NCBI RefSeq assembly: GCF_004375085.3
Contig: NZ_SNAQ03000014.1
Span: 1 to 64,000, forward strand
Length of the DNA stretch: 64,000 bases
From: Lewinella sp. W8
GTDB taxonomy: Bacteria > Bacteroidota > Bacteroidia > Chitinophagales > Saprospiraceae
Direction: 5' to 3'
Below are positions 51,263 through 60,242 of this stretch, in pieces; position 1 is the stretch's first letter, and each line of letters opens with the position of its first letter. The notes under the pieces were generated by a model. The model was not told the DNA's origin. It did not search any database and saw nothing but the letters and a program-made list of their open reading frames with translations. A program made the translations under genes and the position numbers.

Positions 51263-54067
51263 TTAGAGACTCATCTTCTGCTTGATTTCGACGATTTCGT
51301 ATCCTTCGATGATATCGCCTTCCTTGATGTCGTTGAAGTTTTTGATGTTCATACCGCATTCCATGCCGGCGCGAACTTCCTTCACGTCATCCTTGAATCG
51401 TTTCAGGCTGGCCAGTTCGCCAGTTACGCCTTCCTTGAGCGGGTAGACGACGATACCGTCGCGAATGACCCGAACCAGGGTGTTGCGGGTGATCTTTCCT
51501 TCTTCGACGTAGCAACCGGCGATGGTACCCACCTTGGAAATCTTGAAGGTTTCCCGAACGGCCACCTGGCAGGTGGTGCGTTCTTCCTTGGTGGGCTCCA
51601 ACATGCCTTCGATGGCCGATTTGATCTCTTCGATCGCTTCGTAGATGATGGAGTAGGTCTTGATCTCCACGCCTTCGCGTTCGGCCAGTTTCCGGGCGGA
51701 ACCACTGGGGCGTACCTGGAAGCCGACGATGATGGCGTCCGAAGCCGTAGCCAGCAGAATATCGGAGTCGATGATCTGACCTACGGCCTTGTGGATCACG
51801 TTCACCTGAACGGTTTCCTGGGAGAGCTTGATCAGCGAGTCGGACAGGGCCTCTACGGAACCGTCCACGTCACCCTTGACGATGAGGTTGAGTTCCTTAA
51901 AGTTACCCAAGGCCAGACGGCGACCGATTTCGTCGAGGGAGATCCGCTTGGCGGCACGGTTGGCCTGTTCGCGGGCGATCTGGGCGCGGCGGCTGGCCAG
52001 TTGGCGGGCCTCCTGTTCGCTGTCCATCACCTTCAGTACCTCACCGGCCTGCGGAGCTCCGTCCAGACCGAGCAGCAGTGTCGGACTACCGGGCTTCACT
52101 TCTTTGACCCGTTTGTTGCGCTCGTTGAACATCGCCCGTACACGGCCGCTGTTCTCACCGGCAACGATGATGTCCTGAATCCGCAGTGTACCGTGCTGAA
52201 CGATCACCTTGGTTACGTATCCACGGCCCTTCTCCAGCGAGGCTTCCACGATGGTAGCAACTGCCGGGCGGTCGGGGTTGGCTTTGAGTTCCAGGATTTC
52301 GGCCTCAAGCATGATCTTTTCGAGCAGATCGTCAATACCGATACCCTTCAGGGCGGAGATGTCTTGCGATTGGTACTTACCACCGTACTCTTCGATCGGG
52401 TAGCCCATGGTGGCTAGTTCCCCCTTGATCTTATCGGGGTTGGCTCCGGGTTTATCGATCTTGTTGATGGCGAAGATCATCGGTACGCCCGCCGCTTCGG
52501 CGTGGCTGATGGCTTCCTTCGTCTGGGGCATGATGTCGTCGTCCGCCGCGATGATGATCACCGCGATGTCCGTCACCTTGGCACCACGAGCACGCATGGC
52601 CGTAAAGGCCTCGTGACCCGGAGTATCCAGGAAGGTAATCTTCTTCTTGTCCTCCAGGGTCACCTCGTACGCACCGATGTGCTGGGTGATACCACCGGCC
52701 TCATCCTCGGTTACGGCAGCGTTACGGATGTAGTCCAGCAACGAGGTTTTACCGTGGTCAACGTGGCCCATGACGGTCACGATGGGCGGCCGTGGCTGCA
52801 GGTCTTCGGGATCGTCTTCGTAGACTTCCTCCTCTTCGACGTCTTCCTCGGCGGTAATGAACTCCACTTCGTGTTCAAACTCCTCGGCCACCAGTTCAAT
52901 GATCTCGGCGTCGAGGCGCTGGTTGATCGATACGATCACACCGGCGTTCATACAGGCCATGATTACGTCACCCACGCCGACGTCCATCATGTTGGCGAGC
53001 TCCTGGGCGGTAATGAATTCCGTTACCTGGAGCTTGTCCGTGGTGCGTTCTGCCTCGAGGGCTTCCTGACGTTCACGAATACGCTCCCGGTTATCCCGGC
53101 GCTGACGCTGGCGTTTTTTCTTTCCGCCACCGCCCTGCAGGCGGGCCATGGTGGCCTTGATCTTATCTTCAATTTCCTTGGCGGAAACCTCCCGGGGCTC
53201 GTTGTTGCGGCCACGGTTATTGCCACCTCCGGAGCCGGAGCGTCCGCGTCCTCCCTGAGAAGGACCGGTAGTAATCTTCTTACGCTTGCGCTTACGGCGG
53301 TTGCCATCCTGTCCGCCATCCGAACCAGACTTGTTGCTGGATTTCTTCTCGGGCTTCTTGATGTCAATCTTGCCGAGCACCTTCAGGCCACGCAGGTTGG
53401 GGGCGTTGGCCTCAATTACGCGTCCGCTGGAAGGCGCTGCCGGGGAAGTGCTGGGCGTCTTGTCTTCCGGTGCCGCAGTACCCTTGGTAGTCTTGGGTTC
53501 TGCCGGAGGGGGCGACTTGGGTTCTTCCTTAGCCTGGGGCTTGGGTTCTTCTTTCGGAGCCGCGGGTTCGGGCTTCTTCGGTGCTTTGGCCTCCGGTTTT
53601 TTGGCTGGCTTCTTCGCCGCATCGAGATCGATGCTGCCGACCACTTTCAGTCCGGGCACCTTTTTCTCCTCTGCGGCGGGCTTTTCCGCCGGAGCTTCCG
53701 GAGCGGGAGCCGGTTCAGCCTTCGGTGCCTCCTGCACCGGCTCCGCCTTGGGTGGCGGTGGTGGTGGCGGTGGAGTGCTGCTCACCGGAGGAGGTGGGGG
53801 CGGCGGAGGAACGGAGCGACCGGGAACCGGGGGCGGTGGTGGGGGGGGAGGCGTATTAGAAGGGCGAGTATTAAACTCCAGAGCATTAGCCTTCTTCTTA
53901 TCAGATAACGCCTTGGCGAATTCTTGATGCACCTGATCCACCATGTCCGCATTGAGTCTCGCGTTCGGCTTATTGTCGATCTCGAAACCCTTCTCGGACA
54001 AGAACTCGACAATTGTCGAGGTCGCCACGTTAAGTTCTTTCGCTACTTTAATTAGTTGTTTACTCAT
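51263..54067 (-). CDS. infB: Translation initiation factor IF-2
   Basis: 934 residues. IF2-N module [32 protein letters not shown], then a long low-complexity linker with three polyproline runs of about eight residues each, Lys/Ala/Pro/Glu repeats and a basic [12 protein letters not shown] segment. GTPase: [20 protein letters not shown] (G1), [12 protein letters not shown] (G2), [11 protein letters not shown] (G3), [12 protein letters not shown] (G4), [11 protein letters not shown] (G5). The C-terminal domains end with [21 protein letters not shown] and [25 protein letters not shown]. It follows nusA after 294 nt and has its own promoter. Confidence 0.98.
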   Translation of the reverse strand: MSKQLIKVAKELNVATSTIVEFLSEKGFEIDNKPNARLNADMVDQVHQEFAKALSDKKKANALEFNTRPSNTPPPPPPPPVPGRSVPPPPPPPPVSSTPPPPPPPPKAEPVQEAPKAEPAPAPEAPAEKPAAEEKKVPGLKVVGSIDLDAAKKPAKKPEAKAPKKPEPAAPKEEPKPQAKEEPKSPPPAEPKTTKGTAAPEDKTPSTSPAAPSSGRVIEANAPNLRGLKVLGKIDIKKPEKKSSNKSGSDGGQDGNRRKRKRKKITTGPSQGGRGRSGSGGGNNRGRNNEPREVSAKEIEDKIKATMARLQGGGGKKKRQRQRRDNRERIRERQEALEAERTTDKLQVTEFITAQELANMMDVGVGDVIMACMNAGVIVSINQRLDAEIIELVAEEFEHEVEFITAEEDVEEEEVYEDDPEDLQPRPPIVTVMGHVDHGKTSLLDYIRNAAVTEDEAGGITQHIGAYEVTLEDKKKITFLDTPGHEAFTAMRARGAKVTDIAVIIIAADDDIMPQTKEAISHAEAAGVPMIFAINKIDKPGANPDKIKGELATMGYPIEEYGGKYQSQDISALKGIGIDDLLEKIMLEAEILELKANPDRPAVATIVEASLEKGRGYVTKVIVQHGTLRIQDIIVAGENSGRVRAMFNERNKRVKEVKPGSPTLLLGLDGAPQAGEVLKVMDSEQEARQLASRRAQIAREQANRAAKRISLDEIGRRLALGNFKELNLIVKGDVDGSVEALSDSLIKLSQETVQVNVIHKAVGQIIDSDILLATASDAIIVGFQVRPSGSARKLAEREGVEIKTYSIIYEAIEEIKSAIEGMLEPTKEERTTCQVAVRETFKISKVGTIAGCYVEEGKITRNTLVRVIRDGIVVYPLKEGVTGELASLKRFKDDVKEVRAGMECGMNIKNFNDIKEGDIIEGYEIVEIKQKMSL

Positions 54068-54185
54068 TCGATTCTTTAAGCACGCCGATGTTTAACCGCG
54101 GTGTGCTGCCGCGGGGCGATTTAGAACTACCCTAAATTGCCGGGGGTCTCCTCTCTTTGCCACCGCTTTGGGAGGAAAATTTCGA

Positions 54186-54213
54186 AACACTTTCCGAAAG
54201 TGTTGCAAAGATA
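54186..54213 (-). promoter_or_regulatory. infB promoter with adjoining 9-bp palindrome
   Basis: Minus-strand TATCTTTG (54213-54206) is an exact -7 box, 139 nt before the infB ATG. Just downstream in the direction of transcription, AACACTTTC (54186-54194) and GAAAGTGTT (54196-54204) form a perfect inverted repeat around one base and would include the start point. Operator or 5'-end hairpin. Confidence 0.55.
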
Positions 54214-54361
54214 AGGAACAGAGGTAACAAAACCTTAGCCTTACCGGCTAAGACCAGTACCTAAAAACAACAAGCCAGCATATGGGATAGTTGCACGGCC
54301 GTATGATTTGCCCTCCGGAGGGCTTTTTCAGTGCTGGCCGGACAACTATCCGTGGAGCTGC
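54214..54361. other. Rest of the nusA-infB spacer
   Basis: Contains the perfect palindrome GCCCTCCGGAGGGC at about 54310-54323, followed on the plus strand by TTTTT and on the minus strand by AAATC. For the minus-strand operon it is a hairpin without U-tract. Confidence 0.45.
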
Positions 54362-55603
54362 TTACTGTACGTCGTCAAATTCAGCGGCGAGAATTTTCAC
54401 CACTTCCACTACGGTTTCTTCTTCAAGATCCGTACGTCGTACCAGGTCCTCCGTGCTCAGTTCCAATACCGCACGTGCCGTATCGCAACCGATGGACTTG
54501 AAGGCATCCAGTACCCAGATTTCGATCTCGTCCTTGAATTCATCCAGGTCGACATCGTCAATTTCAATTTCGTTGTTTCGGTAAACGTCGATCTCGAACT
54601 CTACCAACCGGCTGGCCAGCTTGATGTTCGTTCCGCCCTTACCGATGGCCAGACTCACCTGATCGGGTTCCAGGTACACCTTGGCCCGGCGTCCCTCCAT
54701 ATCCAGGTCGATGTTCGTCACCCGTGCCGGGGTGAGCGAACGCTGGATGTAGAGCGAAGTGTTGGTGGTGTAGGGAATAACGTCGATGTTCTCCTGGTTC
54801 AGTTCACGGACGATGCCGTGAATCCGGGAGCCCTTCATCCCCACACAGGCCCCAACGGGGTCAATGCGGTCATCGTAGCTCTCCACGGCCACCTTGGCGC
54901 GTTCTCCGGGAATGCGCACGATGCCCTTGATGGTAATGAGCCCGTCTTCGATTTCGGGAACTTCCTGCTCCATCAGCTTGGCCAGGAAGCGCTCGTCGGT
55001 GCGGGACACAATCACCACGGGATTGTTGTTGTTCCGCATTTCGACTTCCTTGATGATACCGCGTACCATGTCGCCCTTGCGGAAGTAGTCCCCCCGGATG
55101 GTTTCCGTGCGGGGCATGACCAATTCACGGCCGTTGGCGTCGTCGATCACGAGAATTTCCCGCTTGAGAATCTGCTGCACTTCGCACAGTACCAGTTCCC
55201 CTACCCGCTCGGTGTAGCTGCGGTAGAGTTCGTCTTTCTCCAGGTCCATGATCCGGCTGATCAGGGTCTGGCGGGCCGCCATGATGGAACGCCGGCCGAA
55301 GTCTTCCAGGTAAAGACGCTCGTAGCAGTCTTCCCCGATCTCGTAGTCTTCGTCTACCGCCAGGGCCTCGGTCAGAGAAATTTCTGACAGCTCATCGGTC
55401 ACTTCACCGTCGGGAACGATTTCCCGGCGACGCCACAATTCGAGGTCACCCTTGTTGGCGTTGACGATGATTTCAAAGTTATCGTCGGTGGTGAACTTCT
55501 TCTTGATCAGGGTACGGAACACGTCTTCGAGTACCCGCACCATGGTGGGGCTGTCGATGGCTTTTCCGGAGCTGAACTCCTTGAACGTTTCAACGAGATT
55601 CAT
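54362..55603 (-). CDS. nusA: Transcription termination/antitermination factor NusA
   Basis: 413 residues. N-terminal RNA-polymerase-binding domain (NLVETFKEFSSGKAIDSPTMVRVLEDVFRTLIKKKF), S1 domain (RVGELVLCEVQQILKREILVIDDANGRELVMPRTETIRGDYFRKGDMVRGIIKEVEMRNN), and the two KH domains with RIPGERAKVAVESYDDRIDPVGACVGMKGSRIHGIVRELNQENIDVI and SLAIGKGGTNIKLASRLVEFEIDVY. The C-terminal acidic repeats of proteobacterial NusA are reduced to one short helical module (DAFKSIGCDTARAVLELS). 5 nt after rimP. Confidence 0.97.
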   Translation of the reverse strand: MNLVETFKEFSSGKAIDSPTMVRVLEDVFRTLIKKKFTTDDNFEIIVNANKGDLELWRRREIVPDGEVTDELSEISLTEALAVDEDYEIGEDCYERLYLEDFGRRSIMAARQTLISRIMDLEKDELYRSYTERVGELVLCEVQQILKREILVIDDANGRELVMPRTETIRGDYFRKGDMVRGIIKEVEMRNNNNPVVIVSRTDERFLAKLMEQEVPEIEDGLITIKGIVRIPGERAKVAVESYDDRIDPVGACVGMKGSRIHGIVRELNQENIDVIPYTTNTSLYIQRSLTPARVTNIDLDMEGRRAKVYLEPDQVSLAIGKGGTNIKLASRLVEFEIDVYRNNEIEIDDVDLDEFKDEIEIWVLDAFKSIGCDTARAVLELSTEDLVRRTDLEEETVVEVVKILAAEFDDVQ

Positions 55604-55608
55604 AAGCG

Positions 55609-56109
55609 TTAAAAACTGATTTTTACAATTGATTTTTTGATGGCCGAAAAGTCAATTTCCACCTCTTCCACCACGGTTTTCTTTCGTTTACCTTCCTGGC
55701 GGCGCACCTTGGCCTCCAGTTTGATGGCATCCGGGGTCGCCTCGGTGAGCGTACCCTTGAATTTCTCGCCTTCCGTGGTGGTTACCTCCAGGGTTCGCCC
55801 GACGTTTTTCTGGTACTGCCGAAAAAACTTCAGCGGACGATCCACTCCGGGGCTGCTCACGTTGAGGGTGTATTTCTCCCCCAGCGGTTTAGCCTCATCG
55901 AGGTAGCCCTCCAGAAAGCGCGAGATGCGCTGACACTTACGAAAGGTCATTCCCGAATCACTGTCTACGTAAACGTCCAGCTTGGTATTGCTGTGGTTGA
56001 TGTCCACCACGAAGCAATCCCCAAACTCTTCGTTGAGGGTAAAAAACTCTTCCAGCATTTCGGTGATCCGTCCTTCCATCGGCGTCTCATGGCTTTTTTG
56101 GTGGCGCAT
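55609..56109 (-). CDS. rimP: Ribosome maturation factor RimP
   Basis: 166 residues; needed for 30S maturation. EEFFTLNEEFGDCFVVDINHSNTKLDVYVDSDSGMTFRKCQRISRFLEGYLDEAKPLGEKYTLNVSSPGVDRPLKFFRQYQKNVGRTLEVTT holds the conserved V-S-S-P-G-x-x-R-P-L motif, followed by the SH3-like C-terminal domain. ATG 56109 gives the longest form; ATG 56079 (MEGRITEML) would begin at the conserved part and is equally possible. First gene of rimP-nusA-infB. A GGCACCTGCG repeat directly precedes the first ATG. Confidence 0.95.
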   Translation of the reverse strand: MRHQKSHETPMEGRITEMLEEFFTLNEEFGDCFVVDINHSNTKLDVYVDSDSGMTFRKCQRISRFLEGYLDEAKPLGEKYTLNVSSPGVDRPLKFFRQYQKNVGRTLEVTTTEGEKFKGTLTEATPDAIKLEAKVRRQEGKRKKTVVEEVEIDFSAIKKSIVKISF

Positions 56110-56148
56110 GGCACCTGCGTCCTCGCCAGATTAGTCGGTTAGGGACAC

Positions 56149-56179
56149 AAAAAAGAGGGAACCTGAACGATTCCCTCTT
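56149..56179 (-). terminator. Intrinsic terminator between the fasciclin genes and rimP
   Basis: AAGAGGGAA (56153-56161) pairs with TTCCCTCTT (56171-56179). On the minus strand six T follow (A-run 56149-56154 on the plus strand). It separates the fasciclin genes from the rimP operon. Confidence 0.8.
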
Positions 56180-56357
56180 GGTGCTTTTTACGGCCTTGTT
56201 GTGGCAAAGATAACGCCTTTTTCCGAAAGAAGTTTAATGGCTCCCAGTAAGACCAACATTTACCGGGCAATGCCACGCAGTCCCGCAATGCTCGCCGGGC
56301 TTGCTGATCACCAAAAATGCAACGGAGTGCAGGTGCCAGGAGATTTCCAGGGAGCCC

Positions 56358-57275
56358 CTAAATATCGTCGGGTACCATCACCTCGTCCACCAGGTGGATG
56401 ATGCCGTTGGTGCCCTGCACGTCCTCAAAAATCAGGTTGAGCACCTGATCGCTGGAGGTACTGATCGCCGCGCCGTTGAAAACGATCAGGTCTCCCTGTT
56501 CGCTGGTCAGGGTGCCGGGGAAGTCATCGAACTTCACGTTCCGCCCGGTAACCACGTGATAAAGCAGCACTTCGCGCAAGCTTGATGGCGTCAAATCCGG
56601 GGCATCCGCAAATCCTTCGTTGAGGGGGGTAAAAACCGTCAGGGGGCCATCCCCCCGCAGTACATCCTCCACCGTCAGGGTGTCACTGATGTTTGCCGCT
56701 CCGGGCACGGCCGCCGCCAGTTCACTCAGCAGGGGATTGAAATTGATCAGATCCGCCACGGTGGGGGGCGTCAGCGGAAAGTCGATCACGTGCACCACGC
56801 CATTACTGGCCTGCCGATCGGCATCAATAATCTCCACCCCGTTGTTGAGGGTAATTTCATCTCCGTCCTTCTCCAGGAAAAGCACCACCGGCTCCTCGTT
56901 CGGACTATCGCTGTTGGCCGTCTCCAGATAGAGTTGACCATCCAGGAAACTGTTCGAGGGCCGAAAGGCACTGGGCAGAATGTGGTACCGCAGGATATTT
57001 TCCAGTTCAAGGGTGTCCAGCGCTTCGGGGTCGAAGTTCGCCGCCGCGAAGGCCGCGTCGGTTGGGGCAAAAACCGTAAATCCCCCAACTTCAAAGGTTT
57101 CGGTAAAGTTGGTGCGTTCCAGGATACGTTCCAGGACCGTGAAGTCTTCACTATTCTGAATGAGCTCGGCCATGGTGCTGAACTGCGGTCCTACGGGGCC
57201 ATCGTCATCGTTCAGATTACAACCAAAGGAGAGCAGGAGGGCCAGGCCACCGGCCAGGAGAAATAAACGGTGCAT
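56358..57275 (-). CDS. Fasciclin (FAS1) domain lipoprotein
   Basis: 305 residues. SPII signal MHRLFLLAGGLALLLSFGC, acidic linker NLNDDDGPVG, then two FAS1 domains: TNFTETFEVGGFTVFAPTDAAFAA ... LENILRYHILP ... NGVVHVIDFPLTPP, and EDVLRGDGPLTVFTPLNEGFAD ... LREVLLYHVVTGR ... NGIIHLVDEVMVP. FAS1 domains mediate adhesion at the cell surface. Start 57275 gives the signal; minus-strand TAACTTTG (57301-57294) is an exact -7 box 18 nt upstream. Paralog of the neighbouring gene. Confidence 0.92.
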   Translation of the reverse strand: MHRLFLLAGGLALLLSFGCNLNDDDGPVGPQFSTMAELIQNSEDFTVLERILERTNFTETFEVGGFTVFAPTDAAFAAANFDPEALDTLELENILRYHILPSAFRPSNSFLDGQLYLETANSDSPNEEPVVLFLEKDGDEITLNNGVEIIDADRQASNGVVHVIDFPLTPPTVADLINFNPLLSELAAAVPGAANISDTLTVEDVLRGDGPLTVFTPLNEGFADAPDLTPSSLREVLLYHVVTGRNVKFDDFPGTLTSEQGDLIVFNGAAISTSSDQVLNLIFEDVQGTNGIIHLVDEVMVPDDI

Positions 57276-57347
57276 ACACAAATTTTGGGGCGCCAAAGTT
57301 ACGGATTAATTAATCTGATCAGGGGTTCGGGCAAGGGTATAACGAAA

Positions 57348-57381
57348 ACGACGGATGAAGAGCTGTGTCTTCATCCGTCGT
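57348..57381 (-). terminator. Hairpin terminator between the two fasciclin genes
   Basis: A perfect 14-bp stem (57348-57361 with 57368-57381) with loop GCTGTG. On the minus strand it continues into TTTTCGTT. Confidence 0.7.
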
Positions 57382-57409
57382 AGGGAAAATTATTCCGTTA
57401 TCCGTCGGT

Positions 57410-58327
57410 TTAGAGGTCACCGGGGACCATTACGGCGTTGATCAGGTGTACTACACCGTTGGTGCCCTGAATGTCCGTAAAGGTAATGTTGACCGTCTGG
57501 CCACTCGTGGTGGTAATGGTCGTGCCGGAGAAGCTCAGTTCCTCCCCATTGAGGGTCGGGGCCGAAGCGGGGATGGCGTCAGAACGCACGTTTCCGCTCA
57601 CGACGTGGTAAAGCAGTACGTCGCGCAGTTGCTCGGCGCTCAGTCCGCTGGGAGCAGCGGCAAAGGCCGTATTATCGGGAGCAAACACCGTGAAGGGACC
57701 GTCACCACTCAGGGCGCCGGCAACGGTGGTACTGGCGTCAATGTCGGCGGCAGCACCAATGGCGTCCACCAGGGAAGACAGCGGCGTCACGCTGGCGGCC
57801 AGGTCCACTACCGTGGGGGGCAGCAATACGTTGTCAATCACGTGAATGACGCCATTAGAACCTTCAATATCGGCTTCGGTGACGTTCAGTCCGTTGACGT
57901 TGATGTCACTTCCCGTCCGCTCCACCAGCAGGGACAGCTGGGTGTCATTCGGACCCGTGGCGTTGGCGCTGGTTACGCTCGTGATGCCTTCCTGAATGTT
58001 GTTGGAAGGAAGAATGGCTCCGCTCACCACGTGGTAGAGCAGTACGTTACGCAGCTCATCCGTGCTCAGGGCCGTCAGGTCCACGCCGGAGGCCGTAAAG
58101 GCGGCGTCGGTGGGAGCAAAGACGGTGTAGGGCCCGGGTTGATTCAGCGTGAAATCCAGACCGGTGGATTCCAATGCTCCCAGCAGGGTGGTGAAGCGAT
58201 CGTCGTCGGCCACCAGTTCGGAGAGCGTCTGAGGTTCGTTTACTACGGGGTCATCGTCATCACAAGCGGAAAATCCTAGCACGAAGAGACCGAGGATGGC
58301 AACCCATCCAAAAGATAGCTTAGTCAT
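57410..58327 (-). CDS. Fasciclin (FAS1) domain lipoprotein
   Basis: 305 residues. SPII signal MTKLSFGWVAILGLFVLGFSAC followed by DDDDPVVNEP. Two FAS1 domains: FTLNQPGPYTVFAPTDAAFTA ... ELRNVLLYHVVSG ... NGVIHVIDNVLLPP and GALSGDGPFTVFAPDNTAFAA ... QLRDVLLYHVVSG ... NGVVHLINAVMVP. Closely similar in plan to the next gene, so a tandem duplication. The terminator between them and the separate -7 box show that they are transcribed separately. Confidence 0.93.
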   Translation of the reverse strand: MTKLSFGWVAILGLFVLGFSACDDDDPVVNEPQTLSELVADDDRFTTLLGALESTGLDFTLNQPGPYTVFAPTDAAFTASGVDLTALSTDELRNVLLYHVVSGAILPSNNIQEGITSVTSANATGPNDTQLSLLVERTGSDINVNGLNVTEADIEGSNGVIHVIDNVLLPPTVVDLAASVTPLSSLVDAIGAAADIDASTTVAGALSGDGPFTVFAPDNTAFAAAPSGLSAEQLRDVLLYHVVSGNVRSDAIPASAPTLNGEELSFSGTTITTTSGQTVNITFTDIQGTNGVVHLINAVMVPGDL

Positions 58328-58522
58328 AATGCAGTTGGTTTTTGGGGCGGCATGGTTTCATTTGGTTAATTGGCCGCCTAATGCACAATTGGGTTTCTGC
58401 TCCCCTAACGGCCTTACCGGGGGGGAATGTTTGGAGCAAGTTCCACTTTCGCGGCCCGCCAACCAAGCAGTGTTAAAATCCGCCTTTTTGTGAACTTTTT
58501 TTCAGACCACCAGACTGGGTGC

Positions 58523-60232
58523 CTAGTCGTGCTGGAGGGCCGGCCGGTCCCAGTCGTAGCGGTTTTCGTCGCTATTAATGTAGTCCAGTGCCGCCTGGAT
58601 GGACAGGAAGTGGCGATCCGCCCCCATTCGGGCCATCAGGCCCGATTTGTAGAGCATGTCCCGGACCGGACCGATCATACCGCACAGGTACAGGGGCGTT
58701 TTTCTGGCCTGGAGCGTTTCCTGGAACTGCTCCAGCGCAAACAGGCCACTGGTGTCCAGGTCATTGATGGTGTGGGCATCGATGATGACTGCCCGGAGTT
58801 CTTCTCCCCGTTGTTCTACGAGCTTTTCCAGTTCCTGCCGGAAGTAATCCGCATTCCCGAAGTAGAGCTCGGCGTCGAAGCGGACGATGAGCATCCGGGG
58901 GTCAATCTCCGCTTCGGGAAATCGCTTCCGGTTGCGGAAGGCGTGGGTGCCCGGAATGCGGCCGAGCTCGGCCAGGTGAGGTCTCGCCGCCCGGATGAAC
59001 GTAAAGATGAGCGACAGCACCACGCCACCCAACACGCCATACTGCAGCCCCGCGAACAGGGTGAACAAACAGGTGATGAGGAGGATGACAAACTCCTTGC
59101 GCGACAAATGCCACAGCCGCCGCATTTCCCGCCAATCAAAAAGGTTGCGCACCGAATAAATGATGATCGCCGCCAGCACGGGAATCGGCAGGTACTCAAA
59201 CAGGGGCGTAAGGAAAAGCAAGACCAATCCCAGTACCATCACCGCCACCATTCCGCTGAGGGGACTCTTCGCCCCGATACTTTCCACGACGGCAGAGCGG
59301 CTGAAACTGGCCGAGGTCGGAATCGCCTGAAAAAAGGCTCCCGCCAGCTTGCTCAGGCCCAGTGCCCACAATTCCCGGTTGGGCAGCACCCGGTAGTAAT
59401 CGTAGCGCGGCCCGAAGGTCTTGCCGATCGAAAAGCTTTCGATGAAGCTAATCAGGGCCAGAACAATCGCCGTGGGGAGCAGCCCCCAGAACAGTCCCGC
59501 ATCCGCCCGGGGCAGACTAAGGCCCGGAAATCCCGAGGGGACTTCCCCCACCGTAGCGATCCCCCACCGGCCACCGGACCACCACAGCGCCAGGGTCGTC
59601 ACGGCAATGAGCACCAGCATCGTCGGGAAGCTGGCGGGTAGCCAGCGTTTACCCAGCAGGAGTACCCCCAGGCTACCAAACCCGAGGAACGCCGTGTTCC
59701 AGTCAACGGAACCAAGGTTAGTCACCAGGGCCCAAAGACTCTCGTGGAACATTGAACCCGAACCAAGTTCGATGCCCAAAAGGACGTCAATCTGGGAGAG
59801 CATAATCAACACCGCCGCGGCGGATACAAAGCCGGAGAGAACGGGCCGACTCAGCAGGCTTCCGATGGCCCCCAGCCGTAGCAACCCGAGTGCCGCCTGA
59901 ATCAGTCCGGTCATCGCCGCCAGGACGATGGCGTAGCGGAGGTATTCCGTGGAGCCCGGCTCCGCCAGTCCGGAAAGCCCGTTGAGGCAGAGCAAGGACG
60001 CGAGGGCCGTTGGCCCGACGGATACGTGCGGCGTACTGGCCAGCAAGGTGTATACCAGCATGGGCACCAGGGCCGCATACAGTCCGTATACGGCCGGCAC
60101 GCCGGCCAACATTCCGTAGGCCATGGCCTGGGGGACCAATAAAACACTAAGGGTTAGACCGGCGATGAAGTCGGCCCGAAATCCCTGGCGTCCGTACTGA
60201 TCCGGAAAGGGTAGCCATCGGAAAATTCGCAT
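58523..60232 (-). CDS. SulP (SLC26-like) anion transporter with STAS domain
   Basis: 569 residues. WLPFPDQYGRQGFRADFIAGLTLSVLLVPQAMAYGMLAGVPAVYGLYAALVPMLVY is the SulP signature at the first helices; about 11-14 membrane segments follow. The C-terminal STAS domain (LIVRFDAELYFGNADYFRQELEKLVE ... VIIDAHTINDLDTSGLFAL) is in the cytoplasm. Family substrates are sulfate, bicarbonate, or other anions. It starts 10 nt after the persulfide dioxygenase-rhodanese gene, so the pair is one operon, which favours a sulfur oxyanion as substrate (inference). Confidence 0.92.
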   Translation of the reverse strand: MRIFRWLPFPDQYGRQGFRADFIAGLTLSVLLVPQAMAYGMLAGVPAVYGLYAALVPMLVYTLLASTPHVSVGPTALASLLCLNGLSGLAEPGSTEYLRYAIVLAAMTGLIQAALGLLRLGAIGSLLSRPVLSGFVSAAAVLIMLSQIDVLLGIELGSGSMFHESLWALVTNLGSVDWNTAFLGFGSLGVLLLGKRWLPASFPTMLVLIAVTTLALWWSGGRWGIATVGEVPSGFPGLSLPRADAGLFWGLLPTAIVLALISFIESFSIGKTFGPRYDYYRVLPNRELWALGLSKLAGAFFQAIPTSASFSRSAVVESIGAKSPLSGMVAVMVLGLVLLFLTPLFEYLPIPVLAAIIIYSVRNLFDWREMRRLWHLSRKEFVILLITCLFTLFAGLQYGVLGGVVLSLIFTFIRAARPHLAELGRIPGTHAFRNRKRFPEAEIDPRMLIVRFDAELYFGNADYFRQELEKLVEQRGEELRAVIIDAHTINDLDTSGLFALEQFQETLQARKTPLYLCGMIGPVRDMLYKSGLMARMGADRHFLSIQAALDYINSDENRYDWDRPALQHD

Positions 60233-60242
60233 AATACCAAGA

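Noticed and set aside
52502..53908. 468-codon open frame opposite infB
   Set aside because: Antisense shadow of the infB coding sequence; no domain and implausible composition.
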